A stretch of 64,000 nt of DNA from Rhodospirillales bacterium (lineage in GTDB: Bacteria > Pseudomonadota > Alphaproteobacteria > Rhodospirillales > Defluviicoccaceae): assembly GCA_016712375.1 (NCBI GenBank), contig JADJRE010000002.1:62001-126000 (forward strand), given 5' to 3'. Made by a program: the position numbers and the translations under genes. Shown here piece after piece: positions 28,591-37,363 of the stretch (positions within the stretch are counted from its first letter, which is position 1; each line of letters starts with the position of its first letter). The notes below the pieces were generated by a model. That model made no database searches. It was not told where the DNA came from and was given only the letters and a program-made list of their open reading frames with translations.

Positions 28591-29264
28591 GTCGCTTTTG
28601 ACTGGGGACCGGTGGCGGGCGCCCGCAGATACAGCGGCAATGGCATCAGCTGCGCACCTTCCGTAGCGTTTCGCCAACGGCAAGCGGCGAGGGTGGCGAT
28701 ACATGCTGCCGTCGGATATCCAGGCACCGCAGCGGCACGGACACTGATGCCAATCTCGTTCAGCACCGGCAAGACCGCCGCCGTTGCGTCTCCCGCCACC
28801 AACACCCGACCCTCAGGAAGATGGCGAGCTATTGAGCGAGCATCTGCCAGGAAGGGTAGAGCTGCCGGCGCACCGACGACGAAAACCTGCGCATAGACGT
28901 CCCCCCGCTTGCTGTCGATAACAACAAGCAGCGGTCCTTCCGCCGCGTCCTCAGGTCCTACAGCAGCAGCTATAGCTTCCAGCGACGTTACGCCAAGGCA
29001 GGGCACGCCTGCTGCCAACGCCATGCCGCGCGCCGCGGCTAAGCCGATTCGAACACCGGTGAAGGCGCCGGGGCCTGTCGTTACCGCTATCAGATCGAGC
29101 TCGTCAAACCGGGTCGCCGCGTCATCCATTGCCGCCAACACAAATGGCAGTAACGCCTCGGCATGACCGCGGCTCATCTCCTTCAGCCGCTCGCAGATGT
29201 TACCGTGGTTCCATACCGCGGCCGAGCACGCGCCGGTAGAGGTATCGATGGCCAGGATCCGCAT
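28581..29264 (-). CDS. tsaB: tRNA threonylcarbamoyladenosine biosynthesis protein TsaB
   Basis: A 227-residue member of the ASKHA fold and partner of TsaD in making t6A37 on tRNA. Motifs: 'MRILAIDTSTGACSAAVW', 'HAEALLPFVLAAMDDA' and 'VTTGPGAFTGVRIGLAAARG'. It lacks the metal-binding residues of TsaD, as expected. It is divergent from the dipeptidase gene. Confidence 0.95.
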   Translation of the reverse strand: MRILAIDTSTGACSAAVWNHGNICERLKEMSRGHAEALLPFVLAAMDDAATRFDELDLIAVTTGPGAFTGVRIGLAAARGMALAAGVPCLGVTSLEAIAAAVGPEDAAEGPLLVVIDSKRGDVYAQVFVVGAPAALPFLADARSIARHLPEGRVLVAGDATAAVLPVLNEIGISVRAAAVPGYPTAACIATLAACRWRNATEGAQLMPLPLYLRAPATGPQSKATCR

Positions 29265-29333
29265 ACGACACTATCGTCTATCTGTGAGCCGGCCGTCCCA
29301 CCCAGCCGGCTTAGAGTATCGGAGCGGACACGG

Positions 29334-29888
29334 ATGCTGGTCGAAATCACCCCGAAGAGCCACGACGTCGATATCGACCTGATCTACGGCAAGCCCGATA
29401 ATTTCACCGGCTCCGCCATTTACCAGCGGCCGCGCTGCTGGCTGCATCCACACACCGCAGTGCTGCTGGTTCGCGCTGTCGATCTTGCTCGCCGCATGGG
29501 GCTTCACTTGAAGATCTATGACGCATTCCGCCCGGCCGAGGCACAATGGATGCTGTGGCGACATCTGCCGGATCCCGACTATATCGCTGATCCACGCCGC
29601 GGCTCGCCACACAGCATGGGCGCGGCAATCGATCTGACACTGCTCGACGCAGCGAGCGGGGAAGAGCTCGACATGGGAACGTCCTTCGACGACATGCGGC
29701 CGCTCTCCTGGCACGGTGATACCGCCGTTTCTGTCACGGCGCAGCGCAACCGGACGGTGTTGCTCGGCCTTATGACAGCCGCCGGCTTCGACTATTATCG
29801 AAACGAGTGGTGGCACTACCAGCTGTTTAAGCCGCGTGGCCGCTACCCGGTGCTGTCGGATAGCTTGCTCGCCGAACCGATGATGTAG
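29334..29888 (+). CDS. D-alanyl-D-alanine dipeptidase (VanX/DdpX type)
   Basis: A 184-residue zinc peptidase of family M15D that splits D-Ala-D-Ala. It has 'YDAFRPAEAQWMLWRHL' with the catalytic Arg, the metal motif 'SPHSMGAAIDLTLLD' (SxHxxGxAxD) and 'EWWHYQLF' with the catalytic Glu and third ligand. No signal peptide is seen. ATG 29334 has GGAG 10 bp upstream. There is no vanS/vanR or ligase nearby, so a role in peptidoglycan recycling is more likely than glycopeptide resistance. Confidence 0.9.
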   Translation: MLVEITPKSHDVDIDLIYGKPDNFTGSAIYQRPRCWLHPHTAVLLVRAVDLARRMGLHLKIYDAFRPAEAQWMLWRHLPDPDYIADPRRGSPHSMGAAIDLTLLDAASGEELDMGTSFDDMRPLSWHGDTAVSVTAQRNRTVLLGLMTAAGFDYYRNEWWHYQLFKPRGRYPVLSDSLLAEPMM

Positions 29889-29889
29889 C

Positions 29890-30477
29890 TCAAGCCACCC
29901 GACAAGCCTCGTCGAAAGACAGGCGCTTGCTGCGCGGGTAGAGCTTAGAAGCGTCGCCGTATCCGAGATTGCACAAGAAATTCGAGCGGACCGTGCTGCC
30001 GGGGAAGAACGCGGCGTCAACTTGGGCATTGTCAAAGCCGGACATCGGTCCGCAATCCAGGCCGACCGCGCGCGCGGCCAACATGAAGTAGCCGCCTTGC
30101 AGCGAGCCGTTGCGGAACGCGGTCGACTGAATAAGTTCTTGGTTTCCGACGAACCAGGACCGAGCATCCGCATGAGGAAACAACTCCGGCAGGTTGTCGT
30201 AGAATGCGAGATCAAAGGCCACGATTGCCGTAGCCGGAGCTGACATTGTCTTGTCAACGTTGCCAGCGATCAGCGCTGGCCGAAGCTTTTCTTTCGCTTC
30301 CTGCGAGATAGCAAAAACGATGCGCGCCGGCATGCAGTTGGCGCTGGTTGGTCCCATCTTCGCCAAGTCCCAAGCTGCATGCAGCGTCTCGAGAGCAATC
30401 GGCTTATCCTGCCAATTATAGTGGGTCCGCGCATCGCGGAACAATATATCCAGGGCGGCAGTGTCTATCGATTTCAT
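29890..30477 (-). CDS. RutE-like malonic semialdehyde reductase / nitroreductase family
   Basis: A 195-residue FMN-dependent reductase. 'YNWQDKPIALETLHAAWDLA', 'KMGPTSANCMPARIVF' and 'RAVGLDCGPMSGFDNAQVD' match the RutE branch, which reduces malonic semialdehyde in pyrimidine catabolism. No other rut genes are in the window, so the physiological substrate is uncertain. It starts 2 bp after the stop of the Bax-like gene. Confidence 0.87.
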   Translation of the reverse strand: MKSIDTAALDILFRDARTHYNWQDKPIALETLHAAWDLAKMGPTSANCMPARIVFAISQEAKEKLRPALIAGNVDKTMSAPATAIVAFDLAFYDNLPELFPHADARSWFVGNQELIQSTAFRNGSLQGGYFMLAARAVGLDCGPMSGFDNAQVDAAFFPGSTVRSNFLCNLGYGDASKLYPRSKRLSFDEACRVA

Positions 30478-30479
30478 AT

Positions 30480-31436
30480 TTATTCACCTAGTTCGTGGGC
30501 GAAGGCAGGATCGCTGCTCCATTCCGAGGTGCCTGATTTCGGCGGGCTCACGGGCAACAGCCGTGCAATATCGAACCGCTCAAGCCGCTGATCGGCGATA
30601 AGCTCCGACAAGACCACCGCCCCCGGCATTTTCCCCGGAGCTACGCGCGGCAACGTGACCGCCAAAGACGAGCCGAGCATCGGCAGGCCATCATGACGCA
30701 GTCGTTCCCGCGCCCGTCGAAATGGCGAGAAGTCCGCATGAGTGTTTACTACCCAGAGATAAAGGCGAAGAGCGTCAAGTGGAGATTCCAGCGGCCGTGA
30801 CCGGGCGGCGGTAGCTGCCGCCGGGATTGCCGATGCAGCGCCCGCGACAGCACGCAAAAGCGCCCGCCAGCCCAGCTCATCCATCGCATTCCAATTGGTT
30901 GAAGAGGCCGCCAAGGCGATCAGGATCGACGCCGGCACGGCATCGATGCGGCGGGTTAGCTCCGCGAAATCCGATGCCGCAGCTCCGTATCTCTCCGCGA
31001 CATTGGCGAGCCACAGCCTGTCTTCTACAGACAGTTCACCGGCGCTCCTTTGCTGGCGCACATTCCAAAGCCGAGCGCGCTCTGCCGATACCTCTTCGTT
31101 GACCGCCGAAACAAGCGGCAGCAATTGTTCAATAAACGTTGATCGCTGCGACTCGCCGTCGGGAACAGCGTCTTCGCGCGGCGCCGGCCAGCCTATTCGA
31201 TGAGGAACCAATCCGGCACCAGTAGTGGCATTCCGATCCAGCTGCTCCGTCAGCCGAGAGCCTACAGCACCTTTCGTTTGAGACGGCAGGGCACCCGCTG
31301 GATCAGTACGTGCCTGACCGATGCTGTTCAGCGGCGCACCGGACTCAAAAGATGGAACAACTGCGGCGGCGATGCTGCCCGCAGCAACTAATGCAAAGAG
31401 GACGCCTAGCGCGCCCCTTTCGAACGAAGCGGCCAT
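30480..31436 (-). CDS. Bax-like glucosaminidase-fold protein, catalytic Glu apparently lost
   Basis: About 318 residues from ATG 31436: an N-terminal membrane anchor ('GALGVLFALVAAGSIAAAVV'), a low-complexity linker and a C-terminal domain. 'FIEQLLPLVSAVNEEVSAER', 'ELSVEDRLWLANVAERYGAA' and 'LTRRIDAVPASILIALAASS' resemble the Bax/glucosaminidase family. In that family 'VPxSLxLAQAAxESGWG' follows; here the matching stretch is 'VPASILIALAASSTNWN', so the catalytic Glu aligns with Ser. It may be a non-catalytic relative. The frame is open to 31682, but that part overlaps nfu and is out of family. Confidence 0.6.
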   Translation of the reverse strand: MAASFERGALGVLFALVAAGSIAAAVVPSFESGAPLNSIGQARTDPAGALPSQTKGAVGSRLTEQLDRNATTGAGLVPHRIGWPAPREDAVPDGESQRSTFIEQLLPLVSAVNEEVSAERARLWNVRQQRSAGELSVEDRLWLANVAERYGAAASDFAELTRRIDAVPASILIALAASSTNWNAMDELGWRALLRAVAGAASAIPAAATAARSRPLESPLDALRLYLWVVNTHADFSPFRRARERLRHDGLPMLGSSLAVTLPRVAPGKMPGAVVLSELIADQRLERFDIARLLPVSPPKSGTSEWSSDPAFAHELGE

Positions 31437-31479
31437 CGCGAACGGAAAGGCTGTCGATGCTGCCGCCTCGTCCTGCCGA

Positions 31480-32037
31480 TCAATACTCGACCGGCCGCAC
31501 CTCCTGCACCTCCGGCACGTAGTAGCGCAGCATGTTCTCAATGCCGTGCCGAAGCGTGGCCGTGGAACTTGGGCACCCGGAGCAAGACCCCTGCATGTGG
31601 AGGTACACGATACCATCTTCGAAACCGCGGAAGACGATGTCGCCGCCGTCCTGCGCGACCGCCGGGCGCACGCGCGTCTCAATCAGTTCCTTGATCTGTG
31701 CGACGATCTCGTCGTCCTCGCCACCCTCGCCGGCCGCAACAGCCGGAGCGGTCTCGCTGACGACCGGTTGGCCTGACGTGAAGTGGTCCATGATGCTGCC
31801 GAGAATGATCGGCTTAAGGCTGTCCCACTCACGGTCCTGCATCTTGGTGACGGTGACAAAATCGCTGCCCAGAAACACGCCGGCAACGCCCTCGAGCCCG
31901 AACAGCCGCAGCGCCAGAGGAGAATGGCCGGCTTCCTCTGGGCGGGTATAATTCGCGGTCCCTTCCGGCATTACCTCGCACCCGGGCAGGAACTTGAGCG
32001 TCGCCGGATTAGGGGTCATTTCCGTTTGGATGAACAT
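31480..32037 (-). CDS. NifU-like Fe-S scaffold/carrier protein Nfu
   Basis: A 185-residue protein with an N-terminal Nfu_N domain ('MFIQTEMTPNPATLKFLPG') and a C-terminal NifU domain whose CxxC binds the cluster ('YLHMQGSCSGCPSSTATL'). It delivers 4Fe-4S clusters to apoproteins, plausibly including MiaB downstream. Location between trpS and tsaB is typical of Alphaproteobacteria. Confidence 0.95.
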   Translation of the reverse strand: MFIQTEMTPNPATLKFLPGCEVMPEGTANYTRPEEAGHSPLALRLFGLEGVAGVFLGSDFVTVTKMQDREWDSLKPIILGSIMDHFTSGQPVVSETAPAVAAGEGGEDDEIVAQIKELIETRVRPAVAQDGGDIVFRGFEDGIVYLHMQGSCSGCPSSTATLRHGIENMLRYYVPEVQEVRPVEY

Positions 32038-32141
32038 GCTCGGTCACCATGGCTGTGTGCCGTCGGGCCCAACCCGGCGGTAAGGATAGGCTGCCAACGA
32101 ATTTGGTTTGTGGGCGGCGCCGGATCAAGCTCCCACGGCGA

Positions 32142-33154
32142 TCAGGTGGTAACCGACGGAGAGACAAGAAAGCCTACCACGTCGAAGACCTCGCGCATAA
32201 TAGGCGCGGCAATAGCCCGCGCGCGGTCCGCGCCCTCGGCAAGAACCGCATCGAGATGCCCCGGGTCGCCCTCCAGACGGCGCATTTCCGCGGTGATCGG
32301 CTCGAGTCGGGCAACTGCAACGTCAGCCAGTGCTCGTTTAAACGACGAGAACATTCCCCCGCGAACTGTGAGCAGGCCGCTTGCAGTGTCTGGTCGGCAA
32401 GCGCCGCATAGATCCCCAACAAGTTCGCCGCCTCGGGGCGCCCCTCCAGTTCCTCCGGGGTGTCCGGTAACAGACCGGGATCGGAGGTTGCCTTCTGAAT
32501 CTTGCGGCGGATGGTATCGGCATCGTCCGTCATGTTGATCCGCGAATATTCAGACGCATCCGACTTGCTCATCTTGACCTTGCCGTCTCGCAACGACATG
32601 ACCCTGGTGGCCGGTCCGAGGATCAGCGGCTCGGGCAGTGGAAACAGCGGCACGCCGAAGTCAGCATTGAATTTCTGCGCGATGTCGCGGGTCAGTTCCA
32701 AATGCTGCTTCTGATCCTCGCCAACCGGAACGTGGGTTGCCTTGTAGGCGAGGATGTCGGCGGCCATCAGGTTGGGATACGCATAAAGGCCAACCGACGC
32801 ATTCTCGCGGTGCTTGCCAGCTTTCTCCTTGAACTGCGTCATCCGGTTGAGCCAACCCAGCCGAGCAACGCAGTTCAAAATCCAGGCGAGCTGTGCGTGC
32901 GCCGCCACCTGGCTCTGCACGAAGACGATGTGTTTCTCCGCGTCAACTCCAGAAGCGATCATCGCCGCGGCGATCCGCCGCGTATTCGCCCGCAGTTCGG
33001 CAGGATCTTGCCACACGGTGATGGCGTGCAGATCGACGACGCAGAACAGGCATTCGAACTCATCCTGCAGCCGCACCCAATTACGGATGGCGCCCAGGTA
33101 GTTGCCGAGATGCAGATTACCGGTCGGCTGGATGCCCGAGAAGATTCGTCGCAT
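32142..33154 (-). CDS. trpS: Tryptophanyl-tRNA synthetase (frameshift)
   Basis: Class I aminoacyl-tRNA synthetase. The HIGH-type motif is 'PTGNLHLGNYLGAIRNW' and the KMSKS loop is 'GKVKMSKSDASEYSRI'. The frame breaks at the C5/G5 run 32356-32360 (one base missing); the other frame continues 'GMFSSFKRALADVAVARLEP' and ends at 32142, giving about 337 residues, the normal length. As trpS is essential and no second copy is visible, the break is probably a sequence error. Confidence 0.93.
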
Positions 33155-33309
33155 GGGCCCGTGGGGCGGGTGTTAGTGGAGGCGGTTTATCGCGCGGACC
33201 CGCTACAAGGGTCAAGTCAGCAGGACGAGCTGCTTTGAGCGACACCCGTTGAAGCTACCTATGCGGCGCGTCACCCCCGCCCTGAGCGCATTGACACCGC
33301 TCAGCCTTG

Positions 33310-33528
33310 CTATCGATCCTTCTGGCGCGAGGCCTGCTCACGATCCTCCTTCTCTACCGCCGCCGCTTCTTCCACGACTTCCTTCAGCTTCTCTGAAGCA
33401 ACGTCCTCCGAGAGAGCATCGTCAACCACCTCTTTGGCAACCGACCGCGGCAAGCCTTGTTTCTCGGCCGTCTTCACCAGCGACTCCAGCTCGCCTGCAT
33501 CCTTAGCAGCTTCTTTTCCCTTCGCCAT
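33310..33528 (-). CDS. Small charged helical protein, unknown
   Basis: A 72-residue Lys/Glu-rich protein (MAKGKEAAKDAGELESLVKT...), predicted all-helical with heptad-like spacing. ATG 33528 has GAGG at a good distance. I do not recognise a family. Codon use looks coding. It stands alone between trpS and the Pmp3-type gene. Confidence 0.5.
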   Translation of the reverse strand: MAKGKEAAKDAGELESLVKTAEKQGLPRSVAKEVVDDALSEDVASEKLKEVVEEAAAVEKEDREQASRQKDR

Positions 33529-33663
33529 AACCAACCTCGTTCCTGACTGACAAGTGCTGGGGAAAACGCCCGCACTTCGCAGCAGTTCCTGCTCAATCTC
33601 CTGGGGAGCCGTCAGGCCGATGAGCAGGCCGCTATTCTAACCGCCAGCCGCTTCGACGCGTCC

Positions 33664-33823
33664 TCAGCGCCGGGCGATGATCCACACTGCATGGATGATG
33701 CCGGGGATGTATCCGAGCAGCGTCAGCAGGATATTCAGCCAGAACTGGCCGCCGAAGCCGACTTGCAGGGAACACGCCGAGTGGCGGGAGCAGAATGGCG
33801 ATGACGATTCGCAGCAGATCCAT
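33664..33823 (-). CDS. Pmp3/YqaE-family small membrane protein (frameshift)
   Basis: A two-helix stress-related membrane protein of about 52 residues. The first frame from ATG 33823 reads 'MDLLRIVIAILLPPLGVF'; the second reads 'LQVGFGGQFWLNILLTLLGY' then 'IPGIIHAVWIIARR'. One extra base in the GGG/CCC run at 33768-33770 separates them. Joined, the sequence is a textbook member of the family. Confidence 0.85.
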
Positions 33824-34003
33824 TGCGTCCTCCGGTTCGCGATAGAACAACGGTACACATGGACGACCGTTCCCCGGCGGCTGACCACACGCGGCCCCCG
33901 CCATATCGCCGACACTTCCACGCCCGCCAGCTCCGCCCGTCGCGTCCGTTGCGGGCGGCGACGCGAAGGATTAAGGTCCCGTTCGTTGCCACGTCGGCAC
34001 TTT

Positions 34004-34078
34004 TGGGGCGTCGCCAAGTGGTAAGGCACCGGATTTTGGTTCCGGCATCCGGAGGTTCGAATCCTCCCGCCCCAGCCA
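34004..34078 (+). tRNA. tRNA-Gln (anticodon TTG)
   Basis: The acceptor stem TGGGGCG (34004-34010) pairs with CGCCCCA (34068-34074), followed by G and an encoded CCA (34076-34078). The anticodon stem CCGGA/TCCGG encloses TTTTGGT with anticodon TTG; the T-arm has GGTTCGAATCC. The cloverleaf is complete. Confidence 0.97.
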
Positions 34079-34225
34079 ATCGATCATAGGGAACTTGCGC
34101 TTCCGTCGATCCCAGATGGGGCATGGATCTTGCTTCCCTGCTGCGACCGGTGCATCTGTCGCCGGATGCAAGGCCGGCGCCGGCCAGACGCCGCGCCGTG
34201 ACGCAAATCGTTGAGGAGGGTCTTC

Positions 34226-35875
34226 GTGGCGGGCGACACCGTTTCGATTGCGATTACCGGCGCGGGCGGCGCCGGGGTGATGACCGCGGCACAGATGCTG
34301 CTCGACGCCGCCGCCACGGCCGGTCTCTACGGCCTGATGGCGCGCTCCTCGGGACCGCAAATCCGCGGCGGCGAGGTCGCTGCCTTCCTGCGTCTCGGCG
34401 CCCAGCCCGTCAATTGCCTTGACGATCGCTTCGACCTGATGGTGGCGCTCGACTGGCTGAACGTCGAGCGCTTCGCCGGTGAGATCGTCCTTGACGCCGA
34501 CAGCCTGGTGCTGTGCGACGAAGGTGCAGGCGAGCCGCCGCCGCGCATCGTCGCCAGCGGCGCCCGGCTGGTTTCGCTGCCACTGCAGGAGACCGTGAAG
34601 AGCCTGCCCGGCGGCCGCCTGAACATGCTGGGGCTGGGACTGCTGACCGGGCTGACCGGCCTGGCCGAAGAGGAAGTCGGCAAGGTTGTCGCCAAGGCGC
34701 TGAAGAAGCGCGGGCAAGAGGTACTCGACGCCGGACTGGCCGGCGTCGGCGCCGGCATCGCCCTGGTGGCCGCGGTTGATGCGGCCGCCTGCCGGCTGCC
34801 GGAAGGAAGCCGCGGCGACGCGCGCTGGAACATCAGCGGCAACGAAGCGGCCGGGCTCGGCGCGGTGCGCGGCGGTGTCCGCTTCGTCGCCGCCTACCCG
34901 ATCACGCCTGCGACCGAGATCCTGGAATGGCTGGCGCCGAACCTTGAGAAAGTGGGCGGCGTGCTGGTGCAGGCGGAAGACGAGCTGGCCTCGATCAACA
35001 TGATCATCGGCGGCTCGTTCGGCGGTATCCCGTCGCTGACCGCTACCTCGGGTCCAGGGCTGGCGCTGATGATGGAGTCGCTCGGCCTTGCGGTTGCCTC
35101 GGAAACGCCGATCGTCGTCATCGACGTGATGCGCGGTGGTCCGTCTACCGGCATCCCGACGAAATCGGAGCAGAGCGACCTCAACATCGCGCTCTACGGC
35201 CTGCATGGTGATGCGCCACACATCGTAACCGCTGCCCGTTCCATCGCCGATTGCCAATTTACCGCGCAGTGGTCGGTGCATCTGGCGGAGCAGTTACAGG
35301 TGCCGGTGATCGTGCTCACCGATCAATCACTCGGCCAATCGCGCGCCATCATCGATCGTCCGGCCGACCTGACGTTCATCAGCCGACGGGAAACGGGGTC
35401 GGCGGGCGTTGCCGACTACCGCCGCTACGCGCTGACCGCATCCGGCGTCTCGGCAATGGCCGTCCCTGGCATGGCGATCGGCGAGTATGTCGCGGACGGC
35501 CTGGAGCATGCCATCTCCGGCCGGCCGTCGAGTGCGGCCGAGGATCACGCGGCGCAGCTCGACAAGCGCGCCCGCAAGCTGGAGCTGTTCGACTATGGGC
35601 AGCACTGGGCGGACGTCGAGGGCGAGGCCTCGCTATGCGTGCTGACGTGGGGCTCCTGTACCGGCCCAGCGCGCGAAGCCTGCGCCCGGGCGCAGGCGAG
35701 GGGCATCGCTACCCGACTGATCTCGCTGCGTCTGCTGGCGCCGGCACAGGAGGAGCGGTTCGCGGCGGCGATCGACGGCGTTGACCGGCTGCTGATCGTC
35801 GAGCAAAGCCATTCGAAGCAATTTTACCGATACCTGCGGGCACACTACGACCTGCCCCGTAACGTCCGGCTTTGA
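34226..35875 (+). CDS. 2-oxoacid:ferredoxin oxidoreductase, alpha/gamma fusion subunit
   Basis: About 549 residues. The N-terminal gamma-type domain ('VSIAITGAGGAGVMTAAQML', 'GLMARSSGPQIRGGEVAAFL') is fused to the alpha domain ('FVAAYPITPATEILEWLAP', 'EDELASINMIIGGSFGG', 'TATSGPGLALMMESLGLAVA'), as in KorA-type enzymes for 2-oxoglutarate or related oxoacids. I chose GTG 34226, 7 bp after GAGGAGG; a TTG at 34211 is the earliest alternative. The beta subunit follows after 70 bp. Substrate cannot be told from sequence alone. Confidence 0.9.
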   Translation: MAGDTVSIAITGAGGAGVMTAAQMLLDAAATAGLYGLMARSSGPQIRGGEVAAFLRLGAQPVNCLDDRFDLMVALDWLNVERFAGEIVLDADSLVLCDEGAGEPPPRIVASGARLVSLPLQETVKSLPGGRLNMLGLGLLTGLTGLAEEEVGKVVAKALKKRGQEVLDAGLAGVGAGIALVAAVDAAACRLPEGSRGDARWNISGNEAAGLGAVRGGVRFVAAYPITPATEILEWLAPNLEKVGGVLVQAEDELASINMIIGGSFGGIPSLTATSGPGLALMMESLGLAVASETPIVVIDVMRGGPSTGIPTKSEQSDLNIALYGLHGDAPHIVTAARSIADCQFTAQWSVHLAEQLQVPVIVLTDQSLGQSRAIIDRPADLTFISRRETGSAGVADYRRYALTASGVSAMAVPGMAIGEYVADGLEHAISGRPSSAAEDHAAQLDKRARKLELFDYGQHWADVEGEASLCVLTWGSCTGPAREACARAQARGIATRLISLRLLAPAQEERFAAAIDGVDRLLIVEQSHSKQFYRYLRAHYDLPRNVRL

Positions 35876-35945
35876 GCCGGCCGGGTCCGTTGCCGATCCG
35901 ACCGCGCGAGGTTCTCGATCACATTCAGGCGTGGAGCTGACACCA

Positions 35946-36782
35946 ATGACGGCGCTTCCCGACAGAGCCGCGCTGACGGCGACCGACTTCAAGTCCGACT
36001 ATCGGCCGGTGTGGTGTCCCGGCTGCGGCCATTACTCGGTGCTGTAGTCGCTGACCAAGGCGCTGGCCGAACTGGGTGTCCGGCGGGAAGACGTGGCGGT
36101 GATCTCCGGCATCGGCTGCTCCTCGCGGATCCCGGCGTATAGCAGCGTCTATGGCTTCCACTCGTTGCACGGGCGCGCGCTGCCCGTCGCCACCGGTCTG
36201 AAGGTGGCACGTCCCGACCTGACGGTAATTGTCGCCGGCGGCGACGGCGACGGCTATTCGATCGGCGGCAATCACTTCCTCCACGCCTGCCGGCGCAATG
36301 TCGACCTGACCTACATTGTGATGGACAACCAGGTCTACGGGATGACCAAGGGCCAGGCGTCGCCGACAACGCCCGCCGACTGGGACAAGAGCAAGCTGAC
36401 GCCGCACGGCACCGGGGTCAGCCCGTTCCACCCGTTGGCGGTGGCGCTGGCGGCCGGGGCCAACTTCATCGCCCGTTGCTACGCCGGCGATCCCAATGGC
36501 ACCGCCCGCGTGATCGCCGAGGCGGCACGCCATCCCGGGTTCTCGATGGTGCAGGTGCTAAGCCAGTGCGTCACCTACCAGCCGAGTCAGAAAGAGTGGA
36601 AGACGACGGTGCGCAAGGCAGACGTCACCACCACCTCGGATGTCGAACTCGCCGCGCGCTGGCTGATGGCCGATGACGGGTTGAGCACTGGCATCCTCTA
36701 CATCGGACACCGTCCGGTGTATCGCCCTGAGTTGCAGGCAAGCGCTTCGATCGACGATCTTGAGACGGCCTTCGTGGTGTGA
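35946..36782 (+). CDS. 2-oxoacid:ferredoxin oxidoreductase, beta subunit (in-frame TAG at codon 34)
   Basis: About 278 residues if the stop is read through. The N-terminus 'YRPVWCPGCGHYSVL' carries the CxxC of the cluster site, then TAG (36045-36047) falls where Gln or a similar residue is expected, then 'SLTKALAELGVRREDVAVIS', 'GIGCSSRIPAYSSVYGFHSL', the thiamine diphosphate site 'GGDGDGYSIGGNHFLHACRR' and 'VMDNQVYGMTKGQ'. Reading resumes in the same frame without a shift, so only one base differs from an intact gene. Restarting downstream would lose the CxxC. Confidence 0.87.
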
Positions 36783-36820
36783 ATCTGCCCGCTTGGTCAG
36801 GCGCGGCACAGGGAGCGAGG

Positions 36821-37363
36821 ATGCGGAACGTGACGGAAGACAACAAGGGCACGAGCGGGATCGACACCGTTGAATTGTTCCTGGCGCACGCGCTGACCCT
36901 GGAAAACGAGGCAGCCGATGGATACCAGGAAATCGGCGATAGCATGGCGGTGCATAACAACCCGGAGGTCGCCGCACTGTTCTTCCAGATGGCGAAGTAT
37001 GGCCGGATGCACGCCGACGAGGTGAAGGGATTGGCGGCTGGCCTGACGTTGCCGCATATCCCCCCCTGGGAATACGCCTGGCAGGACGGCGCGAGCCCGG
37101 AGTCGCCATCAATGGACAAGGTGCATTACATGATGCGTCCGGCACAGGCGCTAGCCTTGGCGTTGCGTGCCGAACGACAGGCACACGGCTTTTATGCGTC
37201 AGTGGCCGAAACCTCAAAGGTTCACCGTATTCGCGATCTCGCCGCGCAGTTCGCTTCCGAAGAGGCGGAACACGTGCGGTTGCTCACCGAGTGGATTGCC
37301 AAGTACCCTGACCCGGACCAGCACTGGGACTTCGACCCCGACCCGCCGGCGATGCCGGAGTAG
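36821..37363 (+). CDS. Ferritin-like / rubrerythrin-family protein
   Basis: A 180-residue four-helix protein with two ExxH-type iron ligand sets: 'LENEAADGYQEIGDSM' with 'MAKYGRMHADEVKGL', and 'LRAERQAHGFYASVAETS' with 'FASEEAEHVRLLTEW'. ATG 36821 has GGGAGCGAGG directly upstream. It follows the oxidoreductase beta gene by 38 bp in the same direction and probably shares its transcript; a protective or electron-accepting role for an oxygen-sensitive enzyme is inference. Confidence 0.85.
   Translation: MRNVTEDNKGTSGIDTVELFLAHALTLENEAADGYQEIGDSMAVHNNPEVAALFFQMAKYGRMHADEVKGLAAGLTLPHIPPWEYAWQDGASPESPSMDKVHYMMRPAQALALALRAERQAHGFYASVAETSKVHRIRDLAAQFASEEAEHVRLLTEWIAKYPDPDQHWDFDPDPPAMPE

Noticed and set aside
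34004..34078. tRNA-Gln as an integration site of the phage-type cassette
   Set aside because: The cassette lies 10 kb away, no integrase is present, and I see no repeat of the tRNA 3' end near the cassette borders.
36045..36047. Reassignment of TAG to an amino acid
   Set aside because: TAG ends infB, the 2-hydroxyacid dehydrogenase gene and a cassette gene at their expected lengths, so it is a normal stop in this organism.
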